Counted from the stretch's first letter, positions 6,947 through 16,477 are shown. The stretch is 37,346 nt of DNA from Verrucomicrobiota bacterium (GCA_004293445.1 RDYP01000025.1:1-37346), one strand, 5' to 3'. The notes: generated by a model from the letters alone, not told the origin. Program-made: numbers and translations.

Positions 6947-8464
6947 TCAGTGGCTCGCGCGAATGAATTCGGCAAGGTCGTTGCGGCTCTGTGCGAGATC
7001 GGGAGGGTTGAGGTAAAACATGTGGCCGGAATCGTAGTGGGCGCGGACGATGTTCTTGCGGGCGGAGTCAGGGAGCTCAAGCAGGTGCTTGAGAGAGTGC
7101 TCGATGCCATCGGGCGGAGTCGCAAGGTCGGCCTTCCCACCCATGACGAGGACCCGGAGGTGGGGGTTGTCGCGCATGGCGGTGGCGAGGCGACCGGAGA
7201 GGTTCACGAAGCCATTGCCGTCGCCCATTTTCCAAGGTTGGACCTTGGTAGTGAGGATTTCGTAAGGGGAGTCCTCTTTCCAACCGAGGTCCTGGCCGAG
7301 GTAGGCGAGCATGGCGGTGGAATAGGCTCCGAGGGCGAGGGAAAAAGAAGGATCGTAGTCCACGTAGGGGTAGGCGGGATCTGTGCTGGGCCAGGCAACG
7401 CGGGCGTCGAAGCGACCGAGCACCTTGCTTTCGGCGCGGAGGAGTTCGCCGCGGAAGCGTGAGGGATCGATGCGGAGCTTCGATTCGACAAATAGAGCGG
7501 CGGGGAGGGAGGTGAGGCTGGCGAGCTTTTCCGCGACCGCTTTGAGTTTTGCGGGATCGAGCGAGGCACCTGCCTGGAGGGCGAGGCTGTAATCTCCTGC
7601 GGCAAATTCGCGGGCTTGGCGGACCAGATCGTCGCGGTTCCCTTGTAGCTTGCCGTGGTGGTGGGCAACGGCGGTGTAGGTGGGGAGGAAGACTTGGTAG
7701 GCGAGGTCGTTGCCGTGGGATGGGCTGAGGGTGCGGAAGTCGAGCAGGGACGAGAGGAGGACGATGCCATTCAGGGGCATGCCGTGTTGGGTTTGCAGTT
7801 TCGCGGAGAGGCCGGCGACGCGGATGCCGCCGTAGGATTCGCCAAGGAGGAACTTGGGTGAGGACCATCGACCATGGTCGGTGACCCAGCGCCGGATAAA
7901 ATCGGCGAGGGAGTCGATGTCGCCTTCGACGCCGTGGAATTCCTCAGCCTTGCCGTCTTTTTCGATGCGGCTGTAGCCGGTAGAGACGGGATCGACAAAG
8001 ACGAGATCGGCGACGTCGAGTAGGGAAAACTCGTTTTCGATGATCCGTGCGGGAGGCATGGGTGCGCTAGTGCCGTCGCCCGGGAGTTCCACACGTTTCG
8101 GGCCGAGGATCCCAAGATGGAGCCACACGGCGGAGGAGCCGGGGCCGCCGTTGAAGGCGAAGAGGACGGGACGCTGTGCAATGTCTGCGACGTCCTTGCG
8201 GAGGTAGCTGACGTGGAAAATGGAGGCACGCGGACTGCCATCGTCTTTCTTCAGGACGAGCTTCGCAGTGCTGACCTGATAGTCGATTTTCTTGCCGGCG
8301 ATCGTCACCTGGCCATCGCGAATGACAGGGGCGGCCTGCTCTGTGGCGGGTGCCGGAGGGGCTTCGGGTTCCCCTGCCGTCGCGTGGCCGGCCAGCAGGA
8401 TGAGGGAGAGAAGGGTCGGACGGATCACGGTGGCGAGTCTAGGTCGCCGCAGGGGCTTGTCCAT
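6947..8464 (-). CDS. Secreted serine carboxypeptidase, peptidase family S10
   Basis: This 505-residue alpha/beta-hydrolase enzyme should remove C-terminal residues from peptides outside the cytoplasm. The N-terminus has a basic region and a hydrophobic stretch (13-30) ending in ATA-GE, a likely signal peptide. Family motifs are complete: oxyanion segment NGGPGSSA (105-112), nucleophile in GESYGG (Ser210), acid in GGKADLATP (Asp446) and base in DSGHMFY (His481). Length fits the family (about 450-520). The gene follows the GNAT-nitrilase gene after only 37 bases, so the two may be one transcript. No unusual feature apart from a proline/alanine-rich linker after the signal peptide (33-46). Confidence 0.93.
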   Translation of the reverse strand: MDKPLRRPRLATVIRPTLLSLILLAGHATAGEPEAPPAPATEQAAPVIRDGQVTIAGKKIDYQVSTAKLVLKKDDGSPRASIFHVSYLRKDVADIAQRPVLFAFNGGPGSSAVWLHLGILGPKRVELPGDGTSAPMPPARIIENEFSLLDVADLVFVDPVSTGYSRIEKDGKAEEFHGVEGDIDSLADFIRRWVTDHGRWSSPKFLLGESYGGIRVAGLSAKLQTQHGMPLNGIVLLSSLLDFRTLSPSHGNDLAYQVFLPTYTAVAHHHGKLQGNRDDLVRQAREFAAGDYSLALQAGASLDPAKLKAVAEKLASLTSLPAALFVESKLRIDPSRFRGELLRAESKVLGRFDARVAWPSTDPAYPYVDYDPSFSLALGAYSTAMLAYLGQDLGWKEDSPYEILTTKVQPWKMGDGNGFVNLSGRLATAMRDNPHLRVLVMGGKADLATPPDGIEHSLKHLLELPDSARKNIVRAHYDSGHMFYLNPPDLAQSRNDLAEFIRASH

Positions 8465-8501
8465 GGAAGAGAAGCGGGTGGCGAAGCGGGTGGCGAGTGG
8501 A

Positions 8502-10085
8502 TCAGAGTTGGCCGAGCTGGCTGTTGGCTACGATCGTTTCGTTGGAGAGTTTGTGGTGGAATTCGAAGAGATCGCGGCGGCGGTCGGTGAGGGGCGTGAC
8601 GCTGCCTTGAAGGCGGGAGCGATAGAGGTTGGAGATATCGAGATCGGTGATGAGCATGGTTTCCACGTTTGGGTCGGCTTCGGCCTGAATGCCGTCGCGC
8701 GCGAACTCGAAATCGCTGGGCGTGAAGACCGCGGCGCGCCCGTAATGGATGTCCATGGCGGGAACGTCGGGTAGATTTCCGATGACACCGGCGGTGGCGA
8801 CGTAGATTTGGTTTTCGATGGCGCGGGCGGCAGCGCAGAGGCTGACGCGGAGGTAGCCTTGGCGATTGTCGGTGCAGTAGGGGACAAAGAGAATTTCCAC
8901 GCCCTGGTCGGCGAGGTAGCGGGCGGTTTCCGGGAACTCGACGTCGTAGCAGATGAGAACGCCGATTTTGGCCTTCGGGGTTTGAAGGACGATCAAGGAG
9001 TCGCCGCCGGAGATCCCCCACCAGGTTTTCTCCGAGGGCGTGATGTGGAGTTTGGGTTGGGAGACGTGAGTGCCGTCGGGCTTGAAAATCATGGAGGTGT
9101 TCTCGAGCCGACCATCGGGCTGGAGGACGGGATGGGAGCCTGCGATGAGATAGAGTCCTTGTTCCCGGGCGAGGTCGCTCATCAGGGCGATGAAGCGGGG
9201 GGTGTAGTCCGCGAGTCTTCGAATGCCTTCGCGCGAGCCGAGAGGTTCGAGGGTGCTGAGGAGTTGGACGCTCAGGAACTCGGGGAAAAGGACGAATTCC
9301 GCGCCATAGTCTTCGCCGGCCGTTTCGACAAAGTAGCGGACTTGTTTTGCGAACTCATCGAAGTCGCCGACTTTGCGCATCTGATATTGCACGCAAGCGA
9401 CCCGGACCCGTTTGCCATCTTCTTCGCGCGATTGGTATCCGGGATGGATCCATTCCATCATCGCGGCGTGGTCATGCGAGCGGTGGTCGGGAAGGTAGTC
9501 GGGCATGATGCCGCGGACGACGAAGCCCTGCTTCAGCTGGAAGGCGAGAAGGGGTTCGACGATTTTGCCATCGCGGGCTTGGCGGATGTATGCATCGGGC
9601 GTGAGGCGTGGGGCATGGTCGTCGTAGTTCTGAAGGCTCACTCCGGCGAGGATGCGGCGGAGATTGAGGCTGCGGCAGAGTGCGCGTCGGGCGTCGTAGA
9701 GAGCAGCTCCGATACCGAGCTTCCGGGCATCGGGGTCCACGTAAATGTCCGCACCGTAGAGGGTGTCACCTTGGGGGTCGTGGTTGTAGAAGAATCCGGT
9801 GTCGGTGATGCCATCGTAGGTGTGCTTCCGGAGAGGATCGCGGCCGAGGCTTACGATGAGTGAGGAGGCGACACCGAGGAGGGTCCCGTCGCGTTCGGCG
9901 AGGAATTGACCTTCGGGGAAAAGGTTGAGGTGGGAGCGGAGGTGCTTTTCTCCCCAGGCTACGCGGGCTTTGTCTACCTCGGGAAAGCAGCGGCGATGCA
10001 GGGCGAGAATGGCCGGAATGTCATCGACGGTGGGATTGCGGATGAGGACCGGGCGGGAGGTGATGCTGGGATCGAGCGATGACAC
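8502..10085 (-). CDS. GNAT acetyltransferase-carbon-nitrogen hydrolase fusion
   Basis: This 527-residue protein joins two enzymes. Residues about 11-215 form a GNAT N-acetyltransferase with the acetyl-CoA loop around RKLGIGAALY (121-130). Residues about 225-510 form a nitrilase-superfamily amidase with all three catalytic positions: Glu269 (LFPEF), Lys345 (QPKLH) and Cys379 (GVLICYD), plus the fourth family element near 401. No signal peptide, so it is cytoplasmic. This domain order is known in several bacterial phyla, but its substrate is unassigned as far as I know; an amine acylated by one half and an amide cleaved by the other is only a guess. The start is GTG at 10083-10085; no ATG precedes the first domain. 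Confidence 0.9.
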   Translation of the reverse strand: MSSLDPSITSRPVLIRNPTVDDIPAILALHRRCFPEVDKARVAWGEKHLRSHLNLFPEGQFLAERDGTLLGVASSLIVSLGRDPLRKHTYDGITDTGFFYNHDPQGDTLYGADIYVDPDARKLGIGAALYDARRALCRSLNLRRILAGVSLQNYDDHAPRLTPDAYIRQARDGKIVEPLLAFQLKQGFVVRGIMPDYLPDHRSHDHAAMMEWIHPGYQSREEDGKRVRVACVQYQMRKVGDFDEFAKQVRYFVETAGEDYGAEFVLFPEFLSVQLLSTLEPLGSREGIRRLADYTPRFIALMSDLAREQGLYLIAGSHPVLQPDGRLENTSMIFKPDGTHVSQPKLHITPSEKTWWGISGGDSLIVLQTPKAKIGVLICYDVEFPETARYLADQGVEILFVPYCTDNRQGYLRVSLCAAARAIENQIYVATAGVIGNLPDVPAMDIHYGRAAVFTPSDFEFARDGIQAEADPNVETMLITDLDISNLYRSRLQGSVTPLTDRRRDLFEFHHKLSNETIVANSQLGQL

Positions 10086-10379
10086 GACCTGAGAAAAGGC
10101 GGGAAGAGGGATTCCGCCAAGCGCGCAGCGAGGAACTTGTGATAGAGGTGGAGTTCAAAGAGACTCCGCGATTTTTTCCCAGTGCAGCCGGACCGGGCTG
10201 AAACTCACGGCCGGCACGGGGTAAACCCAAAAAACCCCGTGCCGACCGTGTTCCAGATCGGTCGCTACAAGCAGATGGTAAAACCCAAAAAAACCAAAAG
10301 CTCGCCACGACCTATGTGGGTGTTGAGTAGCGAAAGGCGTGCCAACTGAACGGAGTGGCGATGGAAATTGCGAGAGAGC
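10086..10379. other. Non-coding gap with a strong 11-bp hairpin
   Basis: No convincing gene is present in this 294-base stretch between the GNAT-nitrilase start and the antiporter stop. It contains CGGCACGGGGT (10212-10222) and ACCCCGTGCCG (10234-10244), an exact inverted repeat with an A-rich 11-base loop, and nearby a second A-rich piece (10280-10296) resembling that loop. There is no T-run after the stem in either direction. It could be a terminator of unusual form, a REP-like element, or promoter DNA for the downstream operon. Confidence 0.7.
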
Positions 10380-12161
10380 TCAGCGGGATCGCGCTGCGCT
10401 TTCGCGCAGGGGAGGGCTCTCCTTGCCATCGACGATCCCTAGGACTTCGGTGTGGGAGAGATCGGCCCGCTGATACGCGCCCATGGCGGACTCGATCATG
10501 GCGATCGCACTCTCGCGTTCATCCTGAATGACGTGGACGTCGTGGGCACGGAGTTGTTCGACTTCAGCTTGGAATTTCGCGCGGGCGAAGATCTGGATGC
10601 CGGGGTTTTTCTCGCGGATCAGGGGGAGTGCGGCGAGGGTGATATTCACGGCAGGAAAGGTGAATGCAACGAAGCGGGCGCGTTCCACCCCGGCGAGATC
10701 GAGGGCTTCGGAGTGGGCGGCATCGGCGAAAAGCACGGCTTGGCCGATCTGTTTCAGCTCGCGCACGGTTTGGGCGTTGAGTTCGAGCACCAAGGTCGGG
10801 ACGTCGCAGGTGCGGAGGGCAGTGTTGAGGGATCGGCCGACGGGGCCGTAGCCACAGATGATGGCGTGATCGCTGATGCCTCGGATGCTGGCAGAGGGGG
10901 CGAGTCCTTGAGGAGGGCGGGCCGGGCGGGACCTAAAGCCATGTTTTTCCAGCCATCGGCCGAAGGGCCCGGTACCGCGCATGAGTGAGGGAACGAGCCC
11001 CATGGTGATGGCGGTGCAGGCCAGGAGGAGCTGTTCGACCGCGGGGGTGAATGGTTGGAAGCCATCGGCCTTTCTCAGCAGAACCAGTGAGAATTCGCCG
11101 GTGCTGGCGAGGCTGGCCGTGGTAAGCAGGGCCGGTCGCAGAGGGAGTCTGAGGAGGCGGGTAATGCCGAAAACAATGGCACCCTTGACGCTGAGGATGG
11201 CGATGGTGCCGATCAGTACGAAGCGCCATTCGGCGAAGAGCTCGCGGAGATCGATCATCAGCCCCACGGAGACGAAGAAAATGGTGAGGAAGAGGTCCTT
11301 GAAGGGTAGGATATCGGACAGGATGCGGTGGGAGTAGATCGATTCGCTGAGGACTAGGCCGGCGGCGAAGGCACCGAGGGCGAGGCTGAGGTCGAGCGCT
11401 TCTCCGGCGAGGGCAACCGCAGCGCAGGTGCCGATGACCGTCAGTGTGAAAAGCTCTCGGCTGCGGGTGCGTGCGACGGCGTGGAGGAGAATGGTGTTGC
11501 CGTGGCGCCCGAGCAGGATCGCGGCGGCGAGGAAGAGGGTGCCTTTGGCGAGGGCCCAAACGATTTGGCCGATGGTGGATCCGTCGTTGCTGCCATAGAT
11601 GGCGGGCAGTAGCAGGATGAAAAGGATGACGAGGATGTCCTGAAACAGGGCGACGCCGAGGGCGACTCGTGCACCGGGATTGTTGGGCTGGCCGATTTCC
11701 TGGAAGGACTTCATGGCCACGGCCGTGGAACTGAGGGCGATCGCGACCGATAGCACAATGGCCTCCGGCCAAGCGAGTCCTGCGAATCGTGCGCCCGCGG
11801 TTGCGATGCTGGCGGTGAGGGCCACCTGGACTCCGCCGCCGATGAGTGCGGCGCGCCAGAGGTGGCGGAGTTCGGCGAGCGAGAATTCGAGCCCGAGCGT
11901 GAACATCAGAAGGATGACACCGAGTTCGCCGAGATTGGCGATCATGGGATCGTCCGTGTTGACTCCGACCAGAGCGAGGACTCCGCTGTTTGCGATGAGC
12001 ACGCCGGAGAGAAAATAACCGACCAGAAGGCTTTGTCGGAGTTTGACGACGGCGAGGGAGACGAAGACTGCAAGTACGAGAACGAGGGCGAGCATGCCGA
12101 AGAAAGGCGTCACCGTGGAAGTGGTGGCGGCCAGTGCTGAGGCATCGGGAGGGAGCGTCAT
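10380..12161 (-). CDS. CPA2-family monovalent cation/proton antiporter with RCK domain (Kef-type)
   Basis: This 593-residue inner-membrane protein should exchange K+ or Na+ for protons. About twelve hydrophobic segments fill residues 20-395, with the family-typical ALSSTAVAMKSF (142-153) and LFQDILVI (172-179) stretches. After a basic linker (about 400-428) comes a cytoplasmic Rossmann RCK/TrkA-N domain beginning HAIICGYGPVGRSL (432-445), whose glycine motif suggests NAD(H) binding and gating; no TrkA-C domain is visible, the chain ending about 30 residues after the RCK fold. Length and layout are those of KefB/KefC/YbaL. Glutathione gating as in E. coli KefC is not supported by context, since no KefF/KefG-like gene is near. 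Confidence 0.9.
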   Translation of the reverse strand: MTLPPDASALAATTSTVTPFFGMLALVLVLAVFVSLAVVKLRQSLLVGYFLSGVLIANSGVLALVGVNTDDPMIANLGELGVILLMFTLGLEFSLAELRHLWRAALIGGGVQVALTASIATAGARFAGLAWPEAIVLSVAIALSSTAVAMKSFQEIGQPNNPGARVALGVALFQDILVILFILLLPAIYGSNDGSTIGQIVWALAKGTLFLAAAILLGRHGNTILLHAVARTRSRELFTLTVIGTCAAVALAGEALDLSLALGAFAAGLVLSESIYSHRILSDILPFKDLFLTIFFVSVGLMIDLRELFAEWRFVLIGTIAILSVKGAIVFGITRLLRLPLRPALLTTASLASTGEFSLVLLRKADGFQPFTPAVEQLLLACTAITMGLVPSLMRGTGPFGRWLEKHGFRSRPARPPQGLAPSASIRGISDHAIICGYGPVGRSLNTALRTCDVPTLVLELNAQTVRELKQIGQAVLFADAAHSEALDLAGVERARFVAFTFPAVNITLAALPLIREKNPGIQIFARAKFQAEVEQLRAHDVHVIQDERESAIAMIESAMGAYQRADLSHTEVLGIVDGKESPPLRESAARSR

Positions 12162-12265
12162 CCTAGGCGCAGCATCTCCGAGAAGGGCGCGGGAGGAAAG
12201 TCATTCGAGGCTGAGGAGTGAGGAAAATGCTTTGTGTCGTTCGGCCGAGGGGGGAGAGAAATTGA

Positions 12266-12295
12266 AAGGGCGACCCCGGTGAGGAGGTCGCCCTT
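12266..12295 (-). terminator. Probable terminator of mcsA-mcsB-clpC
   Basis: AAGGGCGACC (12266-12275) and GGTCGCCCTT (12286-12295) pair perfectly over 10 bp with a 10-base loop, 26 bases beyond the clpC stop. On the minus strand the stem is followed by TTTCAATTTC-like sequence, an imperfect but T-rich tract. This would end the operon. Confidence 0.75.
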
Positions 12296-12321
12296 GATCG
12301 AGACTGGTTTTTCGCGAGAGC

Positions 12322-14844
12322 TCAGACGCCCGCGCCGTCGGGCTCGGCAGTCGAGCGGATCGGCTCGAATACCAACAAGTCTTGGCCCTCCGGGCAAACC
12401 ACTTTGGCGGCGTCGCCTGGTTTCACGTCCCCGCGGAGCAGGGCTTCGGCCAGCGGGTCTTCGAGGTAGCGTTCCACGGCGCGGCGCATCGGGCGTGCGC
12501 CGTAGGAGGGGTCATAGCCTTTTTTGACCAAGAGGTCGCGGGCGCTGGAGTCGAGCTCGAGAGTGATTTCCTTTTCGCGGAGGCGCTTGAGGAGCTTGTT
12601 GATCTCGAGGTCGACGATTTGGTCGAGGTCCTTTTTTTCGAGCAGGTGGAAGACGACCAGCTCGTCGAGGCGGTTCAGGAACTCCGGTTTGAAGTGCCGC
12701 TTCGACTCGTCGAGGATCTTTTCCTTCATGCCCTCGAAGTCACCTTCGTCCGCGGACATCGCACCAAAGCCGAGGGAGGTTTGGCGTTTGATCGTTGAGG
12801 CCCCGACGTTGGACGTGAGGATGATGATGGTGTTGCGGAAGTCGATTTTTCGTCCGAGCGAGTCGGTGACCATCCCTTCCTCCAGGATCTGGAGGAGGAG
12901 GTTCATGACGTCGGGGTGAGCCTTTTCGATCTCGTCGAAGAGGACGACCGAGTAAGGGCGGCGTCGGACCGCTTCCGAAAGCTGGCCGCCTTCCTCGTAG
13001 CCGACGTAGCCTGGAGGGGAACCGATGAGGCGGCTCGAGGTGAACTTCTCCATGTATTCGGACATGTCGATCTGGATCAGCGCTTCGGCGTCTCCGAACA
13101 TGAACTCAGCGAGATTGCGGGCGAGATAGGTTTTGCCGACGCCGGTGGGTCCGAGGAAAAGGAAGGACCCGATCGGGCGGCGGGGATCCTTGAGGTCGGC
13201 GCGGGAGCGACGAAGTGCCTTGGAAATGGCTTTCACCGCCTCGTCCTGACCGATGACGCGGCCCTCGAGTTCGCTCTCCATTTTCAGGAGTTTCTCGGCC
13301 TCCTTTTCCTCCATGCGGCGGAGTGGAACGCCTGTCCACTTCGAGACGACGGCCATGATTTCCTCATCGCCGACTTCGACGACGGTCTCCTCGGACTTGG
13401 CGCGCCAGTTCTTGAGAGTGTCATCGAGGGTCTTCTTGATGTTCTTCTCCTTATCGCGAAGAGAGGCGGCTTTCTCGAAATCCTGTTCGCTGATCGCGCC
13501 GACCTTTTCGCGGTTCACCTCCTCGATATCCGCTTCGAGCTGCTTGATCTCCGGCGGGCGGGTCATCGTGCCGATCCGGGCGCGTGCGCCGGCTTCATCG
13601 AGCACGTCGATGGCCTTGTCTGGGAGGTAGCGGCCGGTGAGGTAGCGGGCCGTCAGCTTGACCGATGCCTCGACGGCTTCCGGCGTGAAGCGTGCCTTGT
13701 GGTGGGTTTCGTATTTCTCCTGAAGGCCGCGCATGATCTTGATCGCATCCTCGACGGAAGGTTCATCGACCTTGACCTGCTGGAAGCGTCGCTCGAGAGC
13801 CGCGTCCTTTTCGATGTGCTTGCGGTATTCGTTGAGGGTGGTGGCACCGACAACCTGGAGTTCCGATCGGGAGAGAGCCGGCTTGATGATATTCGAAGCG
13901 TCCATGGCACCTTCGGCGGAGCCTGCGCCCACGATGGTGTGGAGTTCATCGATGAAAAGAATGACGTTCTTCACCTTCCGGATCTCGTCCATCACCGCCT
14001 TGATGCGCTCTTCGAATTGTCCGCGGTACTTCGTCCCGGCGACCATGAGGGCGAGGTCGAGGGTGATCACTTTCTTGTCGCGGAGGATTTCCGGAACATT
14101 GCCGGAAGCGATTTCCTGGGCGAGGCCCTCGACAATCGCGGTTTTGCCGACCCCGGCTTCGCCGATGAGCACGGGATTGTTTTTCGTGCGGCGGCAGAGG
14201 ATCTGGATGACACGCTCGATCTCCGCTTCGCGTCCGATCACCGGATCGAGGTCGCTTTCGCGCGCGAGCTTCGTGAGATCGCGGCCGAAGGCACGGAGAG
14301 CGGGGGTTTTGGTTTTGCCCTCCGCGTCGGGCTCCTCGCCTTCGGGAGCTTCGTCCTCAAAGCCCTCTTCGTCATCTGCATCGTCTTCCTCGTCATCGTC
14401 CGGACTGAAATTCGGATCGATCTCAGCGAGGATCTCGTTGCGGGTGCGCTGGATATCGACGTCCATGCGGCGGAGGACCCGGGCAGCGACGCCTTCTCCC
14501 TCGCGGAGTAGTCCGAGGAGCAGGTGTTCGGTTCCGACGTAGCTGTGGTTGAGTGCCTTTGCCTCCTTGTTGGCGAGGGCGAGGACCTTTTTGACGCGGG
14601 GGGTGTAGGGAATGCTGCCGGAGATTTTCTGTCCGGTGCCGCTGCCGACTTCCTTTTCAACTTCGAGGCGGACGCCTTCGAGGTCGAGGCCCATGCGTTC
14701 GAGCACGTTCACGGCGACTCCCTGGCCGAGCTTGATGAGCCCGAGGAGCAGGTGTTCGGTGCCGACATAGCTGTGGTTGAAGCGGTCGGCCTCCTTGCGT
14801 GCGAGTGCCAGAACCTGCTGGGCCCGTGGTGTGAAATTGTTCAT
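12322..14844 (-). CDS. clpC: ClpC AAA+ unfoldase
   Basis: This 840-residue HSP100 ATPase unfolds substrates for the ClpP protease; with McsB it targets proteins marked by arginine phosphorylation. Two Clp-N repeats occupy 1-145 (each with [13 protein letters not shown]). An acidic linker (148-175) precedes AAA1 with Walker A GEAGVGKT (228-235) and Walker B LFIDE (296-300). A short M-domain with a UVR-like helix spans about 435-480. AAA2 has GPTGVGKT (565-572) and VVLFDE (633-638). The LGF tripeptide (691-693) is the ClpP docking loop. Length is slightly above B. subtilis ClpC (810), the excess being mainly in the acidic linker. It overlaps mcsB by four bases (ATGA), a sign of translational coupling. 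No clpP or ctsR is in the window. Confidence 0.97.
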   Translation of the reverse strand: MNNFTPRAQQVLALARKEADRFNHSYVGTEHLLLGLIKLGQGVAVNVLERMGLDLEGVRLEVEKEVGSGTGQKISGSIPYTPRVKKVLALANKEAKALNHSYVGTEHLLLGLLREGEGVAARVLRRMDVDIQRTRNEILAEIDPNFSPDDDEEDDADDEEGFEDEAPEGEEPDAEGKTKTPALRAFGRDLTKLARESDLDPVIGREAEIERVIQILCRRTKNNPVLIGEAGVGKTAIVEGLAQEIASGNVPEILRDKKVITLDLALMVAGTKYRGQFEERIKAVMDEIRKVKNVILFIDELHTIVGAGSAEGAMDASNIIKPALSRSELQVVGATTLNEYRKHIEKDAALERRFQQVKVDEPSVEDAIKIMRGLQEKYETHHKARFTPEAVEASVKLTARYLTGRYLPDKAIDVLDEAGARARIGTMTRPPEIKQLEADIEEVNREKVGAISEQDFEKAASLRDKEKNIKKTLDDTLKNWRAKSEETVVEVGDEEIMAVVSKWTGVPLRRMEEKEAEKLLKMESELEGRVIGQDEAVKAISKALRRSRADLKDPRRPIGSFLFLGPTGVGKTYLARNLAEFMFGDAEALIQIDMSEYMEKFTSSRLIGSPPGYVGYEEGGQLSEAVRRRPYSVVLFDEIEKAHPDVMNLLLQILEEGMVTDSLGRKIDFRNTIIILTSNVGASTIKRQTSLGFGAMSADEGDFEGMKEKILDESKRHFKPEFLNRLDELVVFHLLEKKDLDQIVDLEINKLLKRLREKEITLELDSSARDLLVKKGYDPSYGARPMRRAVERYLEDPLAEALLRGDVKPGDAAKVVCPEGQDLLVFEPIRSTAEPDGAGV

Positions 14845-15962
14845 AGGAGATCGGGATTGGGATCGGGTGAATCGTTCTTTTTCCTCGTCGAACTGATATC
14901 AGGGGCCTCGAGGCTTTGCAACCGGGCGCGCACGATTTCCGCGCGGATCGAGTCGCGTTCCTCGGGGGAGAGCTTGCGTCCGCTGTGCAGTTGGAGGTGG
15001 GCGGGCTGGATGTCCATCAGGAGGGAATCGCAAGTCCTCGCGGTATCGGCGGGGAGAAATCCCAAGTCGCCGCCGAGGCGGAGCAGGGAAAGGTGGTTGA
15101 GAGCCTCTTTGGAATCGATGATCCACGCGTGGCGGAGGACTCCGTAAGCGCGGCCGATCTTATCGCTGACCATTTCCGGGTCGTCCTCGAGGAGTTTGTC
15201 GCGGGCGTTTCTTTCGTGGGTGGCGACTTGGGCGATCACCCGTTCGAGGCGGCGGAGAATGGTCTCCTCGCTTTCGCCGAGGGTCGACTGGTTGGAGATT
15301 TGGAAGAGATTGCCGAGCGATTCGGTGCCTTCGCCATAGAGTCCGCGGACGGCGAGGCCGATTTTGTTCACGGCTTGGAGGACTTGGCCGATTTGGTCGC
15401 TGAGGACGAGGGCGGGCAGGTGGAGCATGGCGGAAGCGCGCATGCCGGTGCCGAGATTGGTCGGGCAGGTGGTGAGGTAGCCGAGTTCGTGGTCGAACGC
15501 GATTTCCAGCGAATTCTCGAGCTGGGTATCGATGGCCGCTAGCGCTTCGTAGGCGGAGCGGAGCTCCATGCCGGGCCGGATCGATTGCATGCGGAGGTGG
15601 TCCTCCTCATTGAGCATGAGAGCGATGGATTGGCGGCGTTCGATGACCGCCGCACTGCCTTCGCCGCGAGCGGCGTGTTCGCGGCTGATGAGGTGCCGTT
15701 CGACGAGCACCTGCTTTTGCACGGAGCTGAGGTCGTCGAGTTCCTGGGAGAAGGCATCCTTCATGCAGGGCAGCGCCTCTGCGGCGGGGCGCATGAGTTC
15801 CAGGGCGTGGCGGCGTTGTTCTTTTTTCGCCCAGCCCGGGAAGGATTCGCCTTTGAGATTGCGTGCGAGGCGGATGCGGGAGGTGAGGACGATGGCGGTA
15901 TCCGCGCCTTCGCCGGTCATCCAGTCGGCGGGGTTTTTGACGAGGGTGGAGAAGCGCATCAT
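14841..15962 (-). CDS. mcsB: McsB protein-arginine kinase
   Basis: This 373-residue guanidino-phosphotransferase-type kinase phosphorylates arginines on proteins so that ClpC-ClpP can degrade them. Recognisable segments are VLTSRIRLARNL (25-36), the active-site NEEDHLR (118-124) and the CPTNLGTGMRAS motif (166-177) that holds the catalytic cysteine region. Length agrees with B. subtilis McsB (363). It lies between mcsA (five bases upstream) and clpC (four-base overlap), as in Firmicutes. A tandem ATG-ATG start (15962 and 15959) leaves a one-residue uncertainty. The charged tail after residue 350 (SSTRKKNDSPDPN) is not a known domain. Confidence 0.96.
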   Translation of the reverse strand: MMRFSTLVKNPADWMTGEGADTAIVLTSRIRLARNLKGESFPGWAKKEQRRHALELMRPAAEALPCMKDAFSQELDDLSSVQKQVLVERHLISREHAARGEGSAAVIERRQSIALMLNEEDHLRMQSIRPGMELRSAYEALAAIDTQLENSLEIAFDHELGYLTTCPTNLGTGMRASAMLHLPALVLSDQIGQVLQAVNKIGLAVRGLYGEGTESLGNLFQISNQSTLGESEETILRRLERVIAQVATHERNARDKLLEDDPEMVSDKIGRAYGVLRHAWIIDSKEALNHLSLLRLGGDLGFLPADTARTCDSLLMDIQPAHLQLHSGRKLSPEERDSIRAEIVRARLQSLEAPDISSTRKKNDSPDPNPDLL

Positions 15963-15967
15963 GGCGA

Positions 15968-16477
15968 TCAGTCGGTAACGGGGGTGGCGCGGGTTTCGAT
16001 CCGGCGGATCTCGTCGCGCAGGCCCGCGGCCTCCTCGTAGTTTTCGGCGGTAACGGCGAGTTCGAGTTTGCCGCGCAATTCGTCGAGTCGCTGGGTGCGG
16101 GCGTGTTGCTCCATGAGTCCTGCGGGCACTTTGCCGCAGTGGTGGGTGCCTTTGTGCATGCCGCGAAGCATCTGCGCGACCTCGTCATGGAAGGTGGCGT
16201 AGCAATCGGCGCAGCCGAAGCGGCGGATGCGGCGGAGGTCATCGAGCGTGAACCCACAAGTGGGGCAGTGGCGGGTGGGGCCAGCGCTCGGGGGCATGGG
16301 AACGGCCGGCTTGCCCCCGGGCTTGCCGAGTAGCATTTCGGCGAGAGCGAAGCCGGTGGGATCGGTCACGCCCTTCTCCTTGGCGCAACTGTCGCAGAGG
16401 GCGATTTTTTTGATCTGCCCGCCCACCAGTTGGGTGAGGTGCACTTTCGCCTTATTTCCGCAAATGTCACAGTCCAT
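15968..16477 (-). CDS. mcsA: McsA, activator of McsB (UVR-motif zinc protein)
   Basis: This 169-residue protein is the activating partner of McsB. Four CxxC pairs, C3/C6, C28/C31, C71/C74 and C89/C92, form two zinc-binding knuckles, separated by a proline/glycine linker (51-67). The stretch HKGTHHCGKVP (108-118) matches the conserved McsA hinge. A UVR (UvrB/UvrC-like) coiled-coil helix covers about 126-161 with ENYEEAAGLRDEI. Length is close to B. subtilis McsA (185). It is the first gene of the mcsA-mcsB-clpC operon; the ctsR repressor gene that precedes it in Firmicutes is missing, and ilvE lies upstream instead. Confidence 0.95.
   Translation of the reverse strand: MDCDICGNKAKVHLTQLVGGQIKKIALCDSCAKEKGVTDPTGFALAEMLLGKPGGKPAVPMPPSAGPTRHCPTCGFTLDDLRRIRRFGCADCYATFHDEVAQMLRGMHKGTHHCGKVPAGLMEQHARTQRLDELRGKLELAVTAENYEEAAGLRDEIRRIETRATPVTD

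Noticed and set aside
6823-7140. In-frame upstream extension of the outer-membrane barrel gene
   Set aside because: Low-complexity Ser/Thr/Pro sequence overlapping the end of the S10 peptidase gene; would bury a perfect signal peptide.
10021-10308. Small minus-strand open frame of 95 codons in the gap
   Set aside because: Overlaps the GNAT-nitrilase start, crosses the hairpin, and has no recognisable pattern or suitable start context.
12916-14511. 531-codon open frame on the plus strand across clpC
   Set aside because: It lies antisense to an unmistakable clpC; its composition is that of a mirrored C3-rich gene. No family pattern.
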